64,000 bases of DNA from Streptomyces xanthophaeus (GTDB lineage: Bacteria; Actinomycetota; Actinomycetes; Streptomycetales; Streptomycetaceae): NCBI RefSeq assembly GCF_030440515.1, contig NZ_CP076543.1, positions 3,038,001-3,102,000 of the forward strand, given 5' to 3'. Made by a program: the position numbers and the translations under genes. Below the pieces are notes generated by a model. It was given only the letters and a program-made list of their open reading frames with translations, searched no databases and was not told the origin of the DNA. Shown in pieces: positions 25,993 to 35,986 of the stretch (position 1 is its first letter; each line of letters opens with the position of its first letter).

Positions 25993-26968
25993 GGAGGCAC
26001 TCCTTCCAGAAGTGGCAGGCGCTCGTGCGTTCCACCGGGGACTCGGTCACCCGGTACAGCGGCGGGACGTCGGTGCGGCACACCGCCTGCGCCATCGGGC
26101 AGCGCGGGTTGAAGGCGCAGCCGGGCGGGATGGCCACCAGGTTCGGCGGCAGGCCCTTGATGGCGTACAGCTCCTGGCCCTTCTGGTCCAGGCGCGGGAT
26201 GGAGTCCAGCAGGCCCCGCGTGTACGGGTGCGCGGGTGCCTTGTAGATGTCGTGGACCGGAGCCGCCTCGACGATCCGGCCCGCGTACATGACCGCGATC
26301 TTGTCGGCCACGTCCGCGACCACGCCCAGGTCGTGGGTGATCAGGATGAGGCCCATGTTCAGCTCGCGCTGGAGCTCGGCGAGCAGGTCCATCACCTGGG
26401 CCTGGACGGTGACGTCCAGGGCCGTCGTCGGCTCGTCCGCGATGATCAGCGAGGGCTCCAGGGCCAGCGCCATCGCGATCATGATGCGCTGGCGCATGCC
26501 GCCCGAGAACTGGTGCGGGTAGTCCCCCACCCGCTCCCTCGCCGCCGGGATCCTGACCCGGTCCATCAGCTCGACGGCCTTGCCCTTGGCGTCCTTGCGG
26601 GACATCCCGCGGTGCACCTCGTACATCTCGGCGAGCTGCGCGCCCACGCTCAGGACCGGGTTGAGGGAGGAGAGCGCGTCCTGGAAGATCATCGCCATCT
26701 CGGCGCCGCGGATCTTGCGCCGCTCCTCCTCCTTCATCTTGAGGAGGTCCTTGCCCTTGAAGAGGATCTCGCCGCCCGCGATCCGGCCGGGCGGCACGTC
26801 GAGGATGCCCATCACGGCCTGGGCGGTGACCGACTTGCCGGAGCCCGACTCGCCGAGCACGGCGAGCGTCTCGCCCTCGGCCACCGAGTAGTTGACGCCG
26901 TTGACGGCCTTGGCGACTCCGTCTCGCGTCTTGAATTCCACGTGCAGGTCGCGGACTTCGAGCAGCAT
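25985..26968 (-). CDS. Oligopeptide ABC transporter ATPase, OppD/DppD type (operon 1)
   Basis: A 327-residue ATPase. Walker [11 protein letters not shown], signature [16 protein letters not shown], Walker [13 protein letters not shown], and a C-terminal domain with [15 protein letters not shown]. Pairs with the OppF-like subunit to drive import of peptides through the two permeases. Stop overlaps the next ATPase gene; start is 12 bases after the permease stop, so the operon is tightly packed. Confidence 0.95.
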   Translation of the reverse strand: MLLEVRDLHVEFKTRDGVAKAVNGVNYSVAEGETLAVLGESGSGKSVTAQAVMGILDVPPGRIAGGEILFKGKDLLKMKEEERRKIRGAEMAMIFQDALSSLNPVLSVGAQLAEMYEVHRGMSRKDAKGKAVELMDRVRIPAARERVGDYPHQFSGGMRQRIMIAMALALEPSLIIADEPTTALDVTVQAQVMDLLAELQRELNMGLILITHDLGVVADVADKIAVMYAGRIVEAAPVHDIYKAPAHPYTRGLLDSIPRLDQKGQELYAIKGLPPNLVAIPPGCAFNPRCPMAQAVCRTDVPPLYRVTESPVERTSACHFWKECLHG

Positions 26969-26980
26969 GTGCGGGGCTCC

Positions 26981-28003
26981 TCAGCGCAGCTTGGGGTCGA
27001 GGGCGTCGCGCACCGCGTCGCCGAGCATGATGAAGGCGAGCACGGTCAGGCTCAGCGCGCCGGCCGGCCAGAGCAGCATGTGCGGGGCGTTGCGGATCTG
27101 CGAGGCCGCGTTGGAGATGTCGATGCCCCAGGAGACGGTGGGCGGGCGCAGGCCGACGCCGAGGAAGGACAGGGTGGCCTCCAGGGCGATGTAGGTGCCG
27201 AGCGCGATGGTGGCGACGACGATGACCGGGGCGATGGCGTTGGGCGCCACGTGCCGGAGCATCATCCGGCCGTTGCCGGCGCCGAGGGCCCGGGCCGCCT
27301 GGACGTAGTCGTTCTGTTTGGCGGTGATGACGGAGCCGCGGCCGATGCGGGCGATCTGCGGCCAGCCGAGGAGCACGATGAAGCCGACCACCGGCCAGAC
27401 GGTGGTGCTGGTGACCACGGACAGGAACACCAGGCCGCCGAGGACGACGGGGATGCCGAAGAAGATGTCGGCGACCCGCGAGAGCAGCGCGTCGCCCCAG
27501 CCGCCGAAGAACCCGGCGAGCCCGCCGAGCAGCGAACCGAGCAGGGCGGCGCCGAGGGTGGCGCAGACGCCCACGGTGATGGAGGCGCGGGCCCCGTAGA
27601 CGGTACGGGTGTACACGTCGCAGCCCTGGGTGTCGTAGCCGAAGGGATGGCCCGGGGAGGAGCCCTGCTGCGACTTGGACAGGTCGCACTGCAGTGGGTC
27701 GCCGCTCGCGATGAGCTGCGGCCAGATCGAGATGATCACGAGGAAGAGGATCATCAGCGAGGAGATGACGAAGACGGGGTTGCGGCGCAGCTGGTGCCAG
27801 GCGTCGGACCACAGCGAGCGGGGCTTCTCGCCGGGGCCGGTCCCGCCCGGCGGGCCGTCCTTCTCGATGCCCTCGACGCTCTCGGCCTCCTGCAGGGCCA
27901 GATCCATGGGTCCCCCCTGGCCGGTCGGGGAGACCGCCTCGTGCGGACGCGGACCGACGGGATCGTAGCCGCCGGGCCCTTCGGGACGCTCGGGGTCAGG
28001 CAT
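26981..28003 (-). CDS. Oligopeptide ABC transporter permease, OppC/DppC type (operon 1)
   Basis: About 340 residues. A long cytoplasmic N-terminus (about 75 residues, Pro/Gly/Glu-rich) precedes the usual OppC layout: one helix (VFVISSLMILFLVIISIW), an external loop, and a five-helix permease domain with the coupling EAA loop (ARALGAGNGRMMLRHVAPNAIAP, quoted in part ARALGAGNGRMMLRH). The ATG at 28003 overlaps the stop of the upstream permease by eight bases and has GAGGAT upstream; an in-frame start at 28021 is also possible. Confidence 0.92.
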   Translation of the reverse strand: MPDPERPEGPGGYDPVGPRPHEAVSPTGQGGPMDLALQEAESVEGIEKDGPPGGTGPGEKPRSLWSDAWHQLRRNPVFVISSLMILFLVIISIWPQLIASGDPLQCDLSKSQQGSSPGHPFGYDTQGCDVYTRTVYGARASITVGVCATLGAALLGSLLGGLAGFFGGWGDALLSRVADIFFGIPVVLGGLVFLSVVTSTTVWPVVGFIVLLGWPQIARIGRGSVITAKQNDYVQAARALGAGNGRMMLRHVAPNAIAPVIVVATIALGTYIALEATLSFLGVGLRPPTVSWGIDISNAASQIRNAPHMLLWPAGALSLTVLAFIMLGDAVRDALDPKLR

Positions 28004-28919
28004 AACGGATCCTCGGGTCAAGGACCGCGTAGAGCAGGTCCACGAGCAGGTTCGCCAGCAGGAAGACGATGACGAGGATGGTCACGAAGCCGACGACCGT
28101 GGGCGAGTTGTTGCGCAGGATGCCCTGGTAGAGCTGGTATCCGACGCCGTGGATGTTGAAGATCCGCTCGGTGACGATGGCGCCGCCCATCAGGGCGCCG
28201 ATGTCGGTGCCGATGAAGGTGACGACGGGGATGAGCGAGTTGCGCAGCAGGTGGCGGGTGACGACGCGGCGGCGCGGCAGGCCCTTGGCGACGGCGGTGC
28301 GCACGTAGTCGGCCTTGACGTTCTCGGCGATGGAGGTGCGCGAGAGCCGGGTGACGTAGGCGAGGGAGACCAGGGCGAGCACGATGCCGGGCAGGATCAG
28401 CTCGTTGAGGGGGGCGTCCGGGGAGACGGTCGGCCGCACCCAGCCCCATTTGACGCCGAAGAGGTACTGGAGCAGATAGCCCGTCACGAACGTCGGTACG
28501 GAGATGACGACGAGGGTGAGCACCAGCACGGTGGTGTCGACGGACTTGCCGCGGCGCAGGCCGCTGACCACGCCGAGGGTGATGCCGATGACGATCTCGA
28601 AGAAGATCGCGACCATGGTCAGGCGCAGGGTGACGGGGAAGGCGCTGGCCATCAGCTCGGTGACCGGCTGGCCGTTGAAGGCCGTGCCGAAGTCGCCCTT
28701 GAAGATCTGGCCCATGTAGTGGACGTACTGCTCCCACAGGGGGCGGTCGAGGTAGAGGTCCTTGCGGATGCGTGCGGCGGTGGCGGGGTCGGGCGCCTTG
28801 TCGCCGAAGAGGGCCGCGACCGGGTCACCGAGCGCGTACACCATGAAGAAGATCAGGAACGTGCTGCCGATGAACACCGGGATCATCTGGAGCAGCCGCC
28901 GGATCACATAACGTCCCAT
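27996..28919 (-). CDS. Oligopeptide ABC transporter permease, OppB/DppB type (operon 1)
   Basis: A 307-residue permease with six helices, starting MGRYVIRRLLQMIPVFIGS as expected for OppB proteins. The coupling loop is VRTAVAKGLPRRRVVTRHLL, and it ends YAVLDPRIRYA. It forms the membrane channel with the OppC-like subunit. It lies 31 bases downstream of the substrate-binding lipoprotein gene and overlaps the next permease. Confidence 0.95.
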   Translation of the reverse strand: MGRYVIRRLLQMIPVFIGSTFLIFFMVYALGDPVAALFGDKAPDPATAARIRKDLYLDRPLWEQYVHYMGQIFKGDFGTAFNGQPVTELMASAFPVTLRLTMVAIFFEIVIGITLGVVSGLRRGKSVDTTVLVLTLVVISVPTFVTGYLLQYLFGVKWGWVRPTVSPDAPLNELILPGIVLALVSLAYVTRLSRTSIAENVKADYVRTAVAKGLPRRRVVTRHLLRNSLIPVVTFIGTDIGALMGGAIVTERIFNIHGVGYQLYQGILRNNSPTVVGFVTILVIVFLLANLLVDLLYAVLDPRIRYA

Positions 28920-28950
28920 GGACTGCTCCAGGATCGATCCGAAACGCGGG

Positions 28951-30579
28951 TCAGCTGACCTTGATCTGGTCGTACACGGGGACGCTGAACTGGTTGAGCG
29001 CCACGTCCGAGAGCCGCTCGGCGTAGCCCGCGCTGCCGTTCTGGTACCAGAGCGGGATGGCCGGCATCTGCGCGGCGAGGATCTTCTCGGAGTCCTGGAA
29101 CTTCGCGACGGCCTTGGCCTGGTCGCTCTCCTGGTTGGCCTCGTCGACGAGCTTGTCGAAGTCCGCGTTGCTGAACTTCCCGTAGTTGGAGGAGGCCCCG
29201 GTGTAGTAGAGGGGCTGGAGGAAGTTCTGGATCAGGGGGTAGTCGGCCTGCCAGCCGGAGCGGAAGGGGCCGGTCAGTTTGAAGCTGCTCTGCTGGTTGC
29301 GGAAGTCCGCGAAGGTGCCGATCGGGTTGACCGTGCAGACCGGGCCCTCGCCCAGCGCGTTGTTGATGCTGTTGCAGACGGCGTCCATCCAGTCGCGGTG
29401 CGAGCCGGTGTCCACGTTGGAGGTCAGCGTGACCTTGCCGCCGGGGAGTCCGCCTGCGTCCGTGATGAGCTTCTTGGCCGCGGCCGGGTCGTAGACGCAG
29501 GCGTCACCGCAGACCGTGGAGGAGAAGCCGCCCTTCTCGCCGAGGGCCGGGGAGGTCCAGTCCTTGGCCGGGGTGCGGGTCTCGCGGAAGATCTGCTTGG
29601 TGATCTCGTCGCGGTTGATGGCCCGCGAGATGCCGATCCGGACGTTCTCCATCCCCTCCTTGCTCCACTGCGGGTCGTACAGCGGGAAGGTGAGGGTCTG
29701 GATGATGAGGGCCGGCTGGTTGATGTACCGGTCGCCCAGGTCGTTCTTGACGTTCTTCAGCTGCTGCGCCGGGATGTCGTCGACGAGGTCGAGGTTGCCG
29801 GAGATCAGGTCGGTGTAGGCGGTGTTGTTGTCGGTGTAGACCTTCAGGTCCACGCCGCCGTTCTGCGCCTTGTCCGGACCGGGGTAGGTGTCCCACTTGC
29901 GCAGCTTCATGCCGGTGCCCTTGGTGTACGAGTCCACCGTGTACGGGCCGTTGCCGATGGGCTTGTCCAGCCAGGCGGCGTGGTCGGTGAAGAAGGCCTT
30001 GGGCAGGGGGGAGAAGGCCTGGTAGCCGAGGGTCTCGGGCCAGGTGGAGAACTTGTTCTTCAGGGCGACCGTGAAGGTCTTGGCGTCCTTGACGACCAGT
30101 CCGGACATCGTCTTGGCCTTGGGCTCACCGGATGCGGGGTGGACGTCCGCGTAACCGACGATGTCGGAGAAGAACGGCGAGTTGTTCTGCTTGTTGCGCA
30201 CGTCGGCGCCGTAGTTCCAGGCGTCGACGAAGGACTGCGCGGTGACCGGCTCGTCGTTGCTGAACTTCCAGCCGTCCTTCAGTGTGATGGTGAAGTTCTG
30301 ACTGTCCGTCGTCTCGATCTTCTCGGCGACCATGTCGAGGGCCTCGCCCGTCTTCGGGTCGTAGCGCTTGAGGCCCCGGAAGAGCATGTCGAGCACCTTG
30401 CCGCCCTGCACCTCGTTGGTGTTGGCGGGCTCCAGCGGGTTCTGCGGGTCGCCCCACGAGGAGCTGACGATTCCCGCCTCGCCGCCTCCGCCGCTGTCGC
30501 TACCGCCGCCGCAGGCCGTCGCCGCGAGGGCGACGGCCACCGCACATGCGGCCCACGTGGCGTGGGTGGCTCCGCGCAT
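28951..30579 (-). CDS. Peptide-binding lipoprotein of ABC importer (operon 1)
   Basis: A 542-residue family-5 substrate-binding protein. The lipobox is LAATAC with Cys at about residue 23, followed by a Gly/Ser linker. Family motifs include IGNGPYTVDSYTKGTGM and a YDPQWSKEGMENVRIGISRAINRDEI segment (in part NVRIGISRAINRDEI). It should be anchored outside the membrane and bind peptides for the OppBCDF-like subunits encoded downstream. The first gene of operon 1; the 107 bases before it to the acetyltransferase gene must hold the promoter. An internal Cys pair (CGDACVY) may form a disulphide. Confidence 0.94.
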   Translation of the reverse strand: MRGATHATWAACAVAVALAATACGGGSDSGGGGEAGIVSSSWGDPQNPLEPANTNEVQGGKVLDMLFRGLKRYDPKTGEALDMVAEKIETTDSQNFTITLKDGWKFSNDEPVTAQSFVDAWNYGADVRNKQNNSPFFSDIVGYADVHPASGEPKAKTMSGLVVKDAKTFTVALKNKFSTWPETLGYQAFSPLPKAFFTDHAAWLDKPIGNGPYTVDSYTKGTGMKLRKWDTYPGPDKAQNGGVDLKVYTDNNTAYTDLISGNLDLVDDIPAQQLKNVKNDLGDRYINQPALIIQTLTFPLYDPQWSKEGMENVRIGISRAINRDEITKQIFRETRTPAKDWTSPALGEKGGFSSTVCGDACVYDPAAAKKLITDAGGLPGGKVTLTSNVDTGSHRDWMDAVCNSINNALGEGPVCTVNPIGTFADFRNQQSSFKLTGPFRSGWQADYPLIQNFLQPLYYTGASSNYGKFSNADFDKLVDEANQESDQAKAVAKFQDSEKILAAQMPAIPLWYQNGSAGYAERLSDVALNQFSVPVYDQIKVS

Positions 30580-30686
30580 GGAGTGCCTCCTAGGGATCCC
30601 AAGACTCGCTTAGGGGCCTATGTCACCCTATGTGGGACCCTGCACACTCCTCGTTGGACCGATTGCACCCGCGCGTCACGCCCCTG

Positions 30687-31613
30687 TCACCCCTGGGGGT
30701 GCAATGAAAGCTCCCATGAGTCGACCGCGTAGTGCAGGCCCATGCCGTGGGCCTCGTACAGCGCGAGCGCGCCGGTCTCGTTGTGGGTGTCCACGCCGAG
30801 GCCTACGCAGTCCCGGCCGCGCTGCGCGTAGACGGCGAAGCAGTGGCGGAGCAGGAAACCGCCGAGGCCGAGGCCCCGCACCTCCTTCGCCACGCCGAGG
30901 TGGCTGACCCAGGCCATGCTCGTGCGGTCGTCCCGGGTGAGCAGCACGGCCACGTCGCCCTGGCCGGGCAGGCTCGCGATCCACACCAGTGACCAGTCGA
31001 GCGTGCGACCCTCCATGTGGTCGAGCCAGGTCTCGTACGGGCGGTCCACATGGCCGAAGTGTGCGGCGAAGGTCCGCTCGATCAGGGCGTGGGCCCGATG
31101 GCGGTCGGCCTCGTCGTCGCCGCAGTGGCGCAGGGTGAGCCCGGCCGGCGGGACCGGCGCCGGGTCGGCGGACGGGGACAGGGAGCGGGTCATGACCTGG
31201 TAGCGGCGGATGGTGCGGTAGCCGCGGCCGGTCAGGAGGGACAGGTCGAGGGTGGGCTTCACGTTGAGCTGCATCCTCAGCACGCCCTGACCACCGGTCA
31301 GCTCCCGGGCCCGGGCCTCCATGCGCTCCAGCAACGAGGTGGCGGCCTCGTCGTGGCCGGGCAGTACGTAGTGGTCCCCGTCGACGCGGCCCGGGCCGGA
31401 GTCCGCCCAGACGAGGGCGTAGGCGACGAGCCGGCCGTCCTGGTGCGCGAGCCAGGAATCGGTGGCCAGGTCCACGTCCGGGGCGTTGAGGTCGGACTCG
31501 ACGGTGCCGAGATCGGTCTCCGGGCGGCCGATCTCGATCACGTCGACGGCATTGAGCAGGGCGCAGATGTCGGAGGCGTCCCCGGGCCCGGCGGGCCGTA
31601 CGGTGAGGGTCAT
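30687..31613 (-). CDS. Tandem GNAT acetyltransferase
   Basis: A 308-residue protein with two GNAT-like halves. The N-terminal half (TLTVRPAGPGDASDICALL) lacks a clear acetyl-CoA loop; the C-terminal half has LGVAKEVRGLGLGGFLLRHC, the loop that holds the pyrophosphate, and NETGALALYEAHGM. This arrangement is like MshD and related double-GNAT enzymes, but mshD identity cannot be claimed. The ATG at 31613 was chosen over upstream frames that are low complexity. It lies between the two opp operons on the same strand. Confidence 0.82.
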   Translation of the reverse strand: MTLTVRPAGPGDASDICALLNAVDVIEIGRPETDLGTVESDLNAPDVDLATDSWLAHQDGRLVAYALVWADSGPGRVDGDHYVLPGHDEAATSLLERMEARARELTGGQGVLRMQLNVKPTLDLSLLTGRGYRTIRRYQVMTRSLSPSADPAPVPPAGLTLRHCGDDEADRHRAHALIERTFAAHFGHVDRPYETWLDHMEGRTLDWSLVWIASLPGQGDVAVLLTRDDRTSMAWVSHLGVAKEVRGLGLGGFLLRHCFAVYAQRGRDCVGLGVDTHNETGALALYEAHGMGLHYAVDSWELSLHPQG

Positions 31614-31706
31614 GCCCGTCACTCTCCGTCCCCGGCTCCCGGGGGTGCAACCGGTTTCCCCGGGGTCCCGTCCCCCGGGGCGGCGCATCCCCGCACCGGT
31701 GACGGA

Positions 31707-31752
31707 AAACGGCCGGCCCCCGGCGCCGTGAGGCGCCGGGGGCCGGCCGTTT
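31707..31752 (-). terminator. Very strong terminator of opp operon 2
   Basis: A perfect 21-bp stem (aaacggccggcccccggcgcc and complement) with a GTGA loop, 16 bases after the operon 2 stop. Read leftwards, it ends in TTT inside the stem and continues CCGTC, giving a short U-rich tail. It separates the operon from the acetyltransferase gene. Confidence 0.92.
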
Positions 31753-31768
31753 GGGACGAACGCGTCGG

Positions 31769-32821
31769 TCAGACGGCCAGGATGGCCTTCTCCTCGGCGA
31801 AGTGGCACGCGGACTCGTGCGCGGCCAGGGTGTTCACACCCTTGAAGCGCTCCGGGATCGCCAGCAGCGGCTCCTCGGTGGAGCACTTGTCCTGGGCCTT
31901 CCAGCAGCGGGTGCGGAAGCGGCAGCCCGACGGCGGGTTGGCCGGGGACGGGACGTCACCGGTGAGGATGATCCGCTCGCGGCCCTCGCGCGCGTCCGGG
32001 TCCGGGACCGGGACGGCGGACAGCAGCGCCTGGGTGTACGGGTGGGTCGGGTGCTCGTAGATCTCGGCGTCGGAGCCGATCTCGGCCATCTTGCCCAGGT
32101 ACATGACGCCCACGCGGTCCGAGATGTGCCGGACGATCGAGAGGTCGTGCGCGATGAAGAGGTACGAGAGGTTGAACTCGTTCTGCAGCTTCTCCATCAG
32201 GTTGATGACCTGGGCCTGCACCGACACGTCGAGCGCGGAGACCGGCTCGTCGCAGATGATGATCTCCGGCTGCAGGGCGAGGCCACGGGCGATGCCGATG
32301 CGCTGGCGCTGGCCGCCGGAGAACTGGTGCGGGTACCGGTTGATGTACTCCGGGTTCAGACCGACGACGTCCAGGAGCTCCTGGACCTTCTGCCGGCGGT
32401 TGCCCTTGGGAGCCACCTCGGGGTGGATCTCGAAAGGCTCCCCGATGATGTCGCCGACCGTCATGCGCGGGTTCAGCGACGTGTACGGGTCCTGGAAGAC
32501 CATCTGGATGTTGCGGCGCACGGCCTTCAGCGCGCGGCCGGACAGCTTGCTGATGTCCTGGCCCTTGTAGAAGACCTCGCCGGCGGTCGCGCGCTCCAGG
32601 TTCATCAGGAGCTTGGCGACCGTGGACTTGCCACAGCCGGACTCGCCGACGATGCCGAGGGTCTCGCCCTGGTAGAGGTCGAAGGAGACCCCGTCGACCG
32701 CCTTGACCGCGCCGACCTGCTTCTTGAACAGGATTCCCTGGGTCAGCGGGAAGTGCTTGACCAGGTTACGGACCTGGAGGATCGGCTCGCGCTCGGTGGC
32801 GTTCTTGGTGAGCTCAGCCAT
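31769..32821 (-). CDS. Oligopeptide ABC transporter ATPase, OppF/DppF type (operon 2)
   Basis: A 350-residue ATPase, strongly similar to the operon 1 OppF over its whole length: Walker [10 protein letters not shown], signature [16 protein letters not shown], Walker [13 protein letters not shown] and the Cys cluster [15 protein letters not shown]. It lacks the poly-proline tail of its paralogue. ATG at 32821 overlaps the OppD stop by eight bases (ATGGCTGA), the same junction as in operon 1. Last gene of operon 2. Confidence 0.95.
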   Translation of the reverse strand: MAELTKNATEREPILQVRNLVKHFPLTQGILFKKQVGAVKAVDGVSFDLYQGETLGIVGESGCGKSTVAKLLMNLERATAGEVFYKGQDISKLSGRALKAVRRNIQMVFQDPYTSLNPRMTVGDIIGEPFEIHPEVAPKGNRRQKVQELLDVVGLNPEYINRYPHQFSGGQRQRIGIARGLALQPEIIICDEPVSALDVSVQAQVINLMEKLQNEFNLSYLFIAHDLSIVRHISDRVGVMYLGKMAEIGSDAEIYEHPTHPYTQALLSAVPVPDPDAREGRERIILTGDVPSPANPPSGCRFRTRCWKAQDKCSTEEPLLAIPERFKGVNTLAAHESACHFAEEKAILAV

Positions 32822-33905
32822 GGATCTGGTCCTTCCAGAAGTGGCACGCGCTGCCGCGGCCGGGCAGTTCGGTGCCGTCCTGCTCGGTGACCGGGTGCAG
32901 CACCGGGATCTCGGTGCGGCAGATGTCCTGCGCCTTGGGGCAGCGGGGGCTGAAGGCGCAACCGGTGGGAATGCGGAGCAGGTTGGGCGGCAGACCCTTG
33001 ATCGCGTAGAGCTCCTGGCCCTTCTGGTCCAGGCGCGGGATCGAGTCCAGCAGGCCACGGGTGTACGGGTGGGACGGGCGCTTGTAGATCTCGTGGACCG
33101 GAGCGGTCTCGACGATCCGGCCCGCGTACATGACCGCGATCTTGTCCGCGACGTCGGCGACGACGCCGAGGTCGTGGGTGATCAGGATCAGGCCCATGTT
33201 CATCTCGCGCTGGAGCTCCGCGAGCAGGTCCATGACCTGCGCCTGGACCGTCACGTCGAGGGCCGTGGTCGGCTCGTCCGCGATGATCAGGTCGGGCTCC
33301 AGGGCCAGCGCCATGGCGATCATGATGCGCTGGCGCATACCGCCGGAGAACTGGTGCGGGTAGTCACCCACGCGCGCCTTGGCGGCGGGGATCTTCACGC
33401 GGTCCATGAGCTCGACGGCCTTGACCTTCGAGTCCTTCTTGGACATGCCCCGGTGGACCCGGAACATCTCGCCGAGCTGGTCGCCCACCGAGTAGACCGG
33501 GTTCAGGGAGGACAGCGCGTCCTGGAAGATCATCGCCATCTTGTCGCCGCGGAGCTTGCGGCGCTCCTCGTCGGACATCTTGAGGATGTCCTTGCCGTGG
33601 AAGCGCACCTCGCCGCCGGACACCCGTCCGGGCGGGCTGTCGAGGATGCCCATGATCGCCTGAGCGGTGACGGACTTGCCGGAGCCGGACTCGCCGAGCA
33701 CGGCGAGGGTCTCGCCGGCGCTGACGCTGTAGCTCACGCCGTTGACGGCCTTGGCGACCCCGTCACGGGTCTTGAACTCGACCTGGAGGTTTTCCACCTC
33801 CAGCAGCGGCACGGCGGATCCGCCGCCCGTCTCCGCAACGCTGAGAATCTCCGACGTGGTCACGCCGCCACCTTCGTCCTGCTTGCTGATGTTGTCTCGG
33901 GGCAT
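32814..33905 (-). CDS. Oligopeptide ABC transporter ATPase, OppD/DppD type (operon 2)
   Basis: A 363-residue ATPase with Walker [11 protein letters not shown], signature [16 protein letters not shown], Walker [13 protein letters not shown] and GCAFSPRCPKAQDIC near the C-terminus. The N-terminal 30 residues (PRDNISKQDEGGG...) are absent from the operon 1 paralogue; a GTG at 33863 with an upstream GAAGGTGG is an alternative start that would remove part of that extension. The gene begins 9 bases after the permease stop. Confidence 0.93.
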   Translation of the reverse strand: MPRDNISKQDEGGGVTTSEILSVAETGGGSAVPLLEVENLQVEFKTRDGVAKAVNGVSYSVSAGETLAVLGESGSGKSVTAQAIMGILDSPPGRVSGGEVRFHGKDILKMSDEERRKLRGDKMAMIFQDALSSLNPVYSVGDQLGEMFRVHRGMSKKDSKVKAVELMDRVKIPAAKARVGDYPHQFSGGMRQRIMIAMALALEPDLIIADEPTTALDVTVQAQVMDLLAELQREMNMGLILITHDLGVVADVADKIAVMYAGRIVETAPVHEIYKRPSHPYTRGLLDSIPRLDQKGQELYAIKGLPPNLLRIPTGCAFSPRCPKAQDICRTEIPVLHPVTEQDGTELPGRGSACHFWKDQIHG

Positions 33906-33914
33906 CGGGCTGCC

Positions 33915-34838
33915 CTACCGGAGCTTCGGGTCGAGTGCGTCACGCAGGCCGTCGCCGACGAAGGCGAAGCCGAGCACGGTGACGACGACGAAGAGGCTGG
34001 GGAAGTACCACAGGTAGTCGTTGACCCCGATGAAGCCCTGGCCGGCCGCGAGCATGTTGCCCCACTCGGGGACGTCGACGGGGACACCGGCGCCGAGGAA
34101 GGACAGCGCCGCCACACCGATGATCGTGGTGCCGACGTTGAAGGTCGCGTAGACCAGAACGGCGGTCAGCGAGTTGGGCAGGATGTGCGTGCGCACGATG
34201 CGCCAGCCGCTCGCGCCGAGCGCCTTGGCGGCGTGGACGTAGTCCATCTCGCGCACGGACAGGATCGAGCTGCGCAGGAGCCTGGCCACGGTGGCCCACG
34301 AGAAGATCGCGAGCGAGATGATCACCGGCGTGATGCCACGGCCGGTGACCAGGATGATGACGATGGCACCGATCATCAGCGGGAACGCGAGGAACACGTC
34401 CGCGACGCGCATGACCAGCGTGTCGGCGAAGCCGGGGAAGTAGCCGGCGATGGCGCCGAGGACGACACCGATCAGCACGGCGAAGAAGATCGAGGCGAGG
34501 CCGACGAACATGGCCACGCGGGTACCGGCTATGAGACGCGAGAACATGTCGCGGCCCAGGGCGTCGGTACCCATCCAGTGGGTGGCGTTGGGCGCCGCGA
34601 GGGTGTTCTCGAGGTCCTGTGCGCCGGGGTCGAACGGGGCGAGCATGTCCCCGAAGATGGCGGTCAGGAACAGCAGAACGATGATCGCGAGGCCGACGAC
34701 GGCCAGCTTGTTCTGAACGAAGCGGTGGCGGATCTCGCCCCACTGGCTCAGTTGTTTGGGGGCGGGTTCGGCCTTGACCGAAACGGACGACGCGGGGTTC
34801 TCGTCCCCGATCGCCGGGCTCGTTGCGAGCTCAGACAT
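33915..34838 (-). CDS. Oligopeptide ABC transporter permease, OppC/DppC type (operon 2)
   Basis: A 307-residue permease: a cytoplasmic lead of about 45 residues, one helix (AVVGLAIIVLLFLTAIFGDM), then the five-helix domain with coupling loop AAKALGASGWRIVRTHILPN. The C-terminal DGLRDALDPKLR matches OppC proteins. Overall less similar to the operon 1 OppC than the ATPases are to each other, so this is an old duplication or independent acquisition. Start 23 bases after the OppB stop. Confidence 0.94.
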   Translation of the reverse strand: MSELATSPAIGDENPASSVSVKAEPAPKQLSQWGEIRHRFVQNKLAVVGLAIIVLLFLTAIFGDMLAPFDPGAQDLENTLAAPNATHWMGTDALGRDMFSRLIAGTRVAMFVGLASIFFAVLIGVVLGAIAGYFPGFADTLVMRVADVFLAFPLMIGAIVIILVTGRGITPVIISLAIFSWATVARLLRSSILSVREMDYVHAAKALGASGWRIVRTHILPNSLTAVLVYATFNVGTTIIGVAALSFLGAGVPVDVPEWGNMLAAGQGFIGVNDYLWYFPSLFVVVTVLGFAFVGDGLRDALDPKLR

Positions 34839-34861
34839 GAGGAAATCCTCCTTGGGGGCGG

Positions 34862-35788
34862 TCAGCTGAGGCGGATACGCGGGTCGAGGGCCGCGTACAG
34901 CAGGTCCACGATGAGGCTGAGGACGACGAAGATGGCGACGCTGTAGGTCACCACGCCGATCACAATCGGGTTGTTCTGCTGCTGAATCGCCTGAACCAGC
35001 GCCAGACCGACGCCGTCCCAGTTGAAGATCGCCTCGGTGATGAGCGCACCGCCGAGGAGTCCGCCGAACGAGATACCCAGGTAGGTGACCACGGGGATGG
35101 ACGAGTTGCGGAGGACGTGCTTGAACAGCACGCGCCGGCGCGGAAGTCCCTTGGCCACGGCCGTCTTCACGTAGTCCGCGCGCAGCACCTCGAGCATCGT
35201 GCCGCGGGTGAGGCGGGCCACGAAGGCGATGTCGGTGATGGCGAGGGTGACCGCGGGAAGGATCATGCCGTTGAGCTGATCACCACCGATCGGTGGGAAC
35301 CAACCGAGTTCCACGGCAAAGTACTTCTTGAGCAGCATGCCGATGACGAAGGTCGGGAAACCGACCGCCATCGTCGTAAAGAATGTCGTGGTCATGTCCA
35401 GGATGCTGTATCTGTAGAGCGCGGCGATGATGCCCACGCCCATACCGAACACCGTGATGAGAACGATGGCCAGCAGGGCCAGCTTCGCGGTGTTCTGCAG
35501 CTTCGGGCCGAGGATCTCGGAGACCTCGCGCCGCTGGATGAAGTCCTCACCGAGGTCTCCGGTCGCGACCTTCGCGACATAGTTCACGTACTGCTCGGGC
35601 AGCGACTTGTCGAGCCCGTAACGCGCCTTCAGTTCCGCGACCACTGCGGGGTCGCGTGCCTTGTCGCTGCCCGCGATCGAACCCACGGGATCACCGGGGA
35701 GAACGAACAGACACGCGAACAGAACCATGGTCGCGCCGATGAGGACTATGACCATCTGCCCGAGGCGACGGGCGACGTACCTTCCCAT
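34862..35788 (-). CDS. Oligopeptide ABC transporter permease, OppB/DppB type (operon 2)
   Basis: A 308-residue six-helix permease beginning MGRYVARRLGQMVIVLIGA. The coupling loop is VKTAVAKGLPRRRVLFKHVL and the end YAALDPRIRLS. The third helix region includes a conserved KKYFAVELGWFPP external loop. It is about 200 bases downstream of the lipoprotein gene. This gap holds a hydrophilic, GC-mixed stretch without a clear terminator, so it may be transcribed with the lipoprotein at a lower level. Confidence 0.94.
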   Translation of the reverse strand: MGRYVARRLGQMVIVLIGATMVLFACLFVLPGDPVGSIAGSDKARDPAVVAELKARYGLDKSLPEQYVNYVAKVATGDLGEDFIQRREVSEILGPKLQNTAKLALLAIVLITVFGMGVGIIAALYRYSILDMTTTFFTTMAVGFPTFVIGMLLKKYFAVELGWFPPIGGDQLNGMILPAVTLAITDIAFVARLTRGTMLEVLRADYVKTAVAKGLPRRRVLFKHVLRNSSIPVVTYLGISFGGLLGGALITEAIFNWDGVGLALVQAIQQQNNPIVIGVVTYSVAIFVVLSLIVDLLYAALDPRIRLS

Positions 35789-35986
35789 GTTTGTGCCTCT
35801 CTACCTGGCCGCTTCTGGGAGCAGCGGCCTCCGACCCAAGGAACGGGCCGGCTCTCGGCCAGCGGGGATTGCCCGCGGATGTGAGGGGTGCCGAAGTAAA
35901 AACGGCCTGCCGAGCGGGGCCGCGGCCCACCGGTCACCCGGGGGCCGCGGCACGTTCGCTCCTGACGGATATACCGTCCGAACCGA

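Noticed and set aside
24847..28072. Several long rightward frames opposite the first opp operon
   Set aside because: They are antisense to clearly recognised ABC transporter genes and consist of Asp/Val/Leu/Gly-rich noise.
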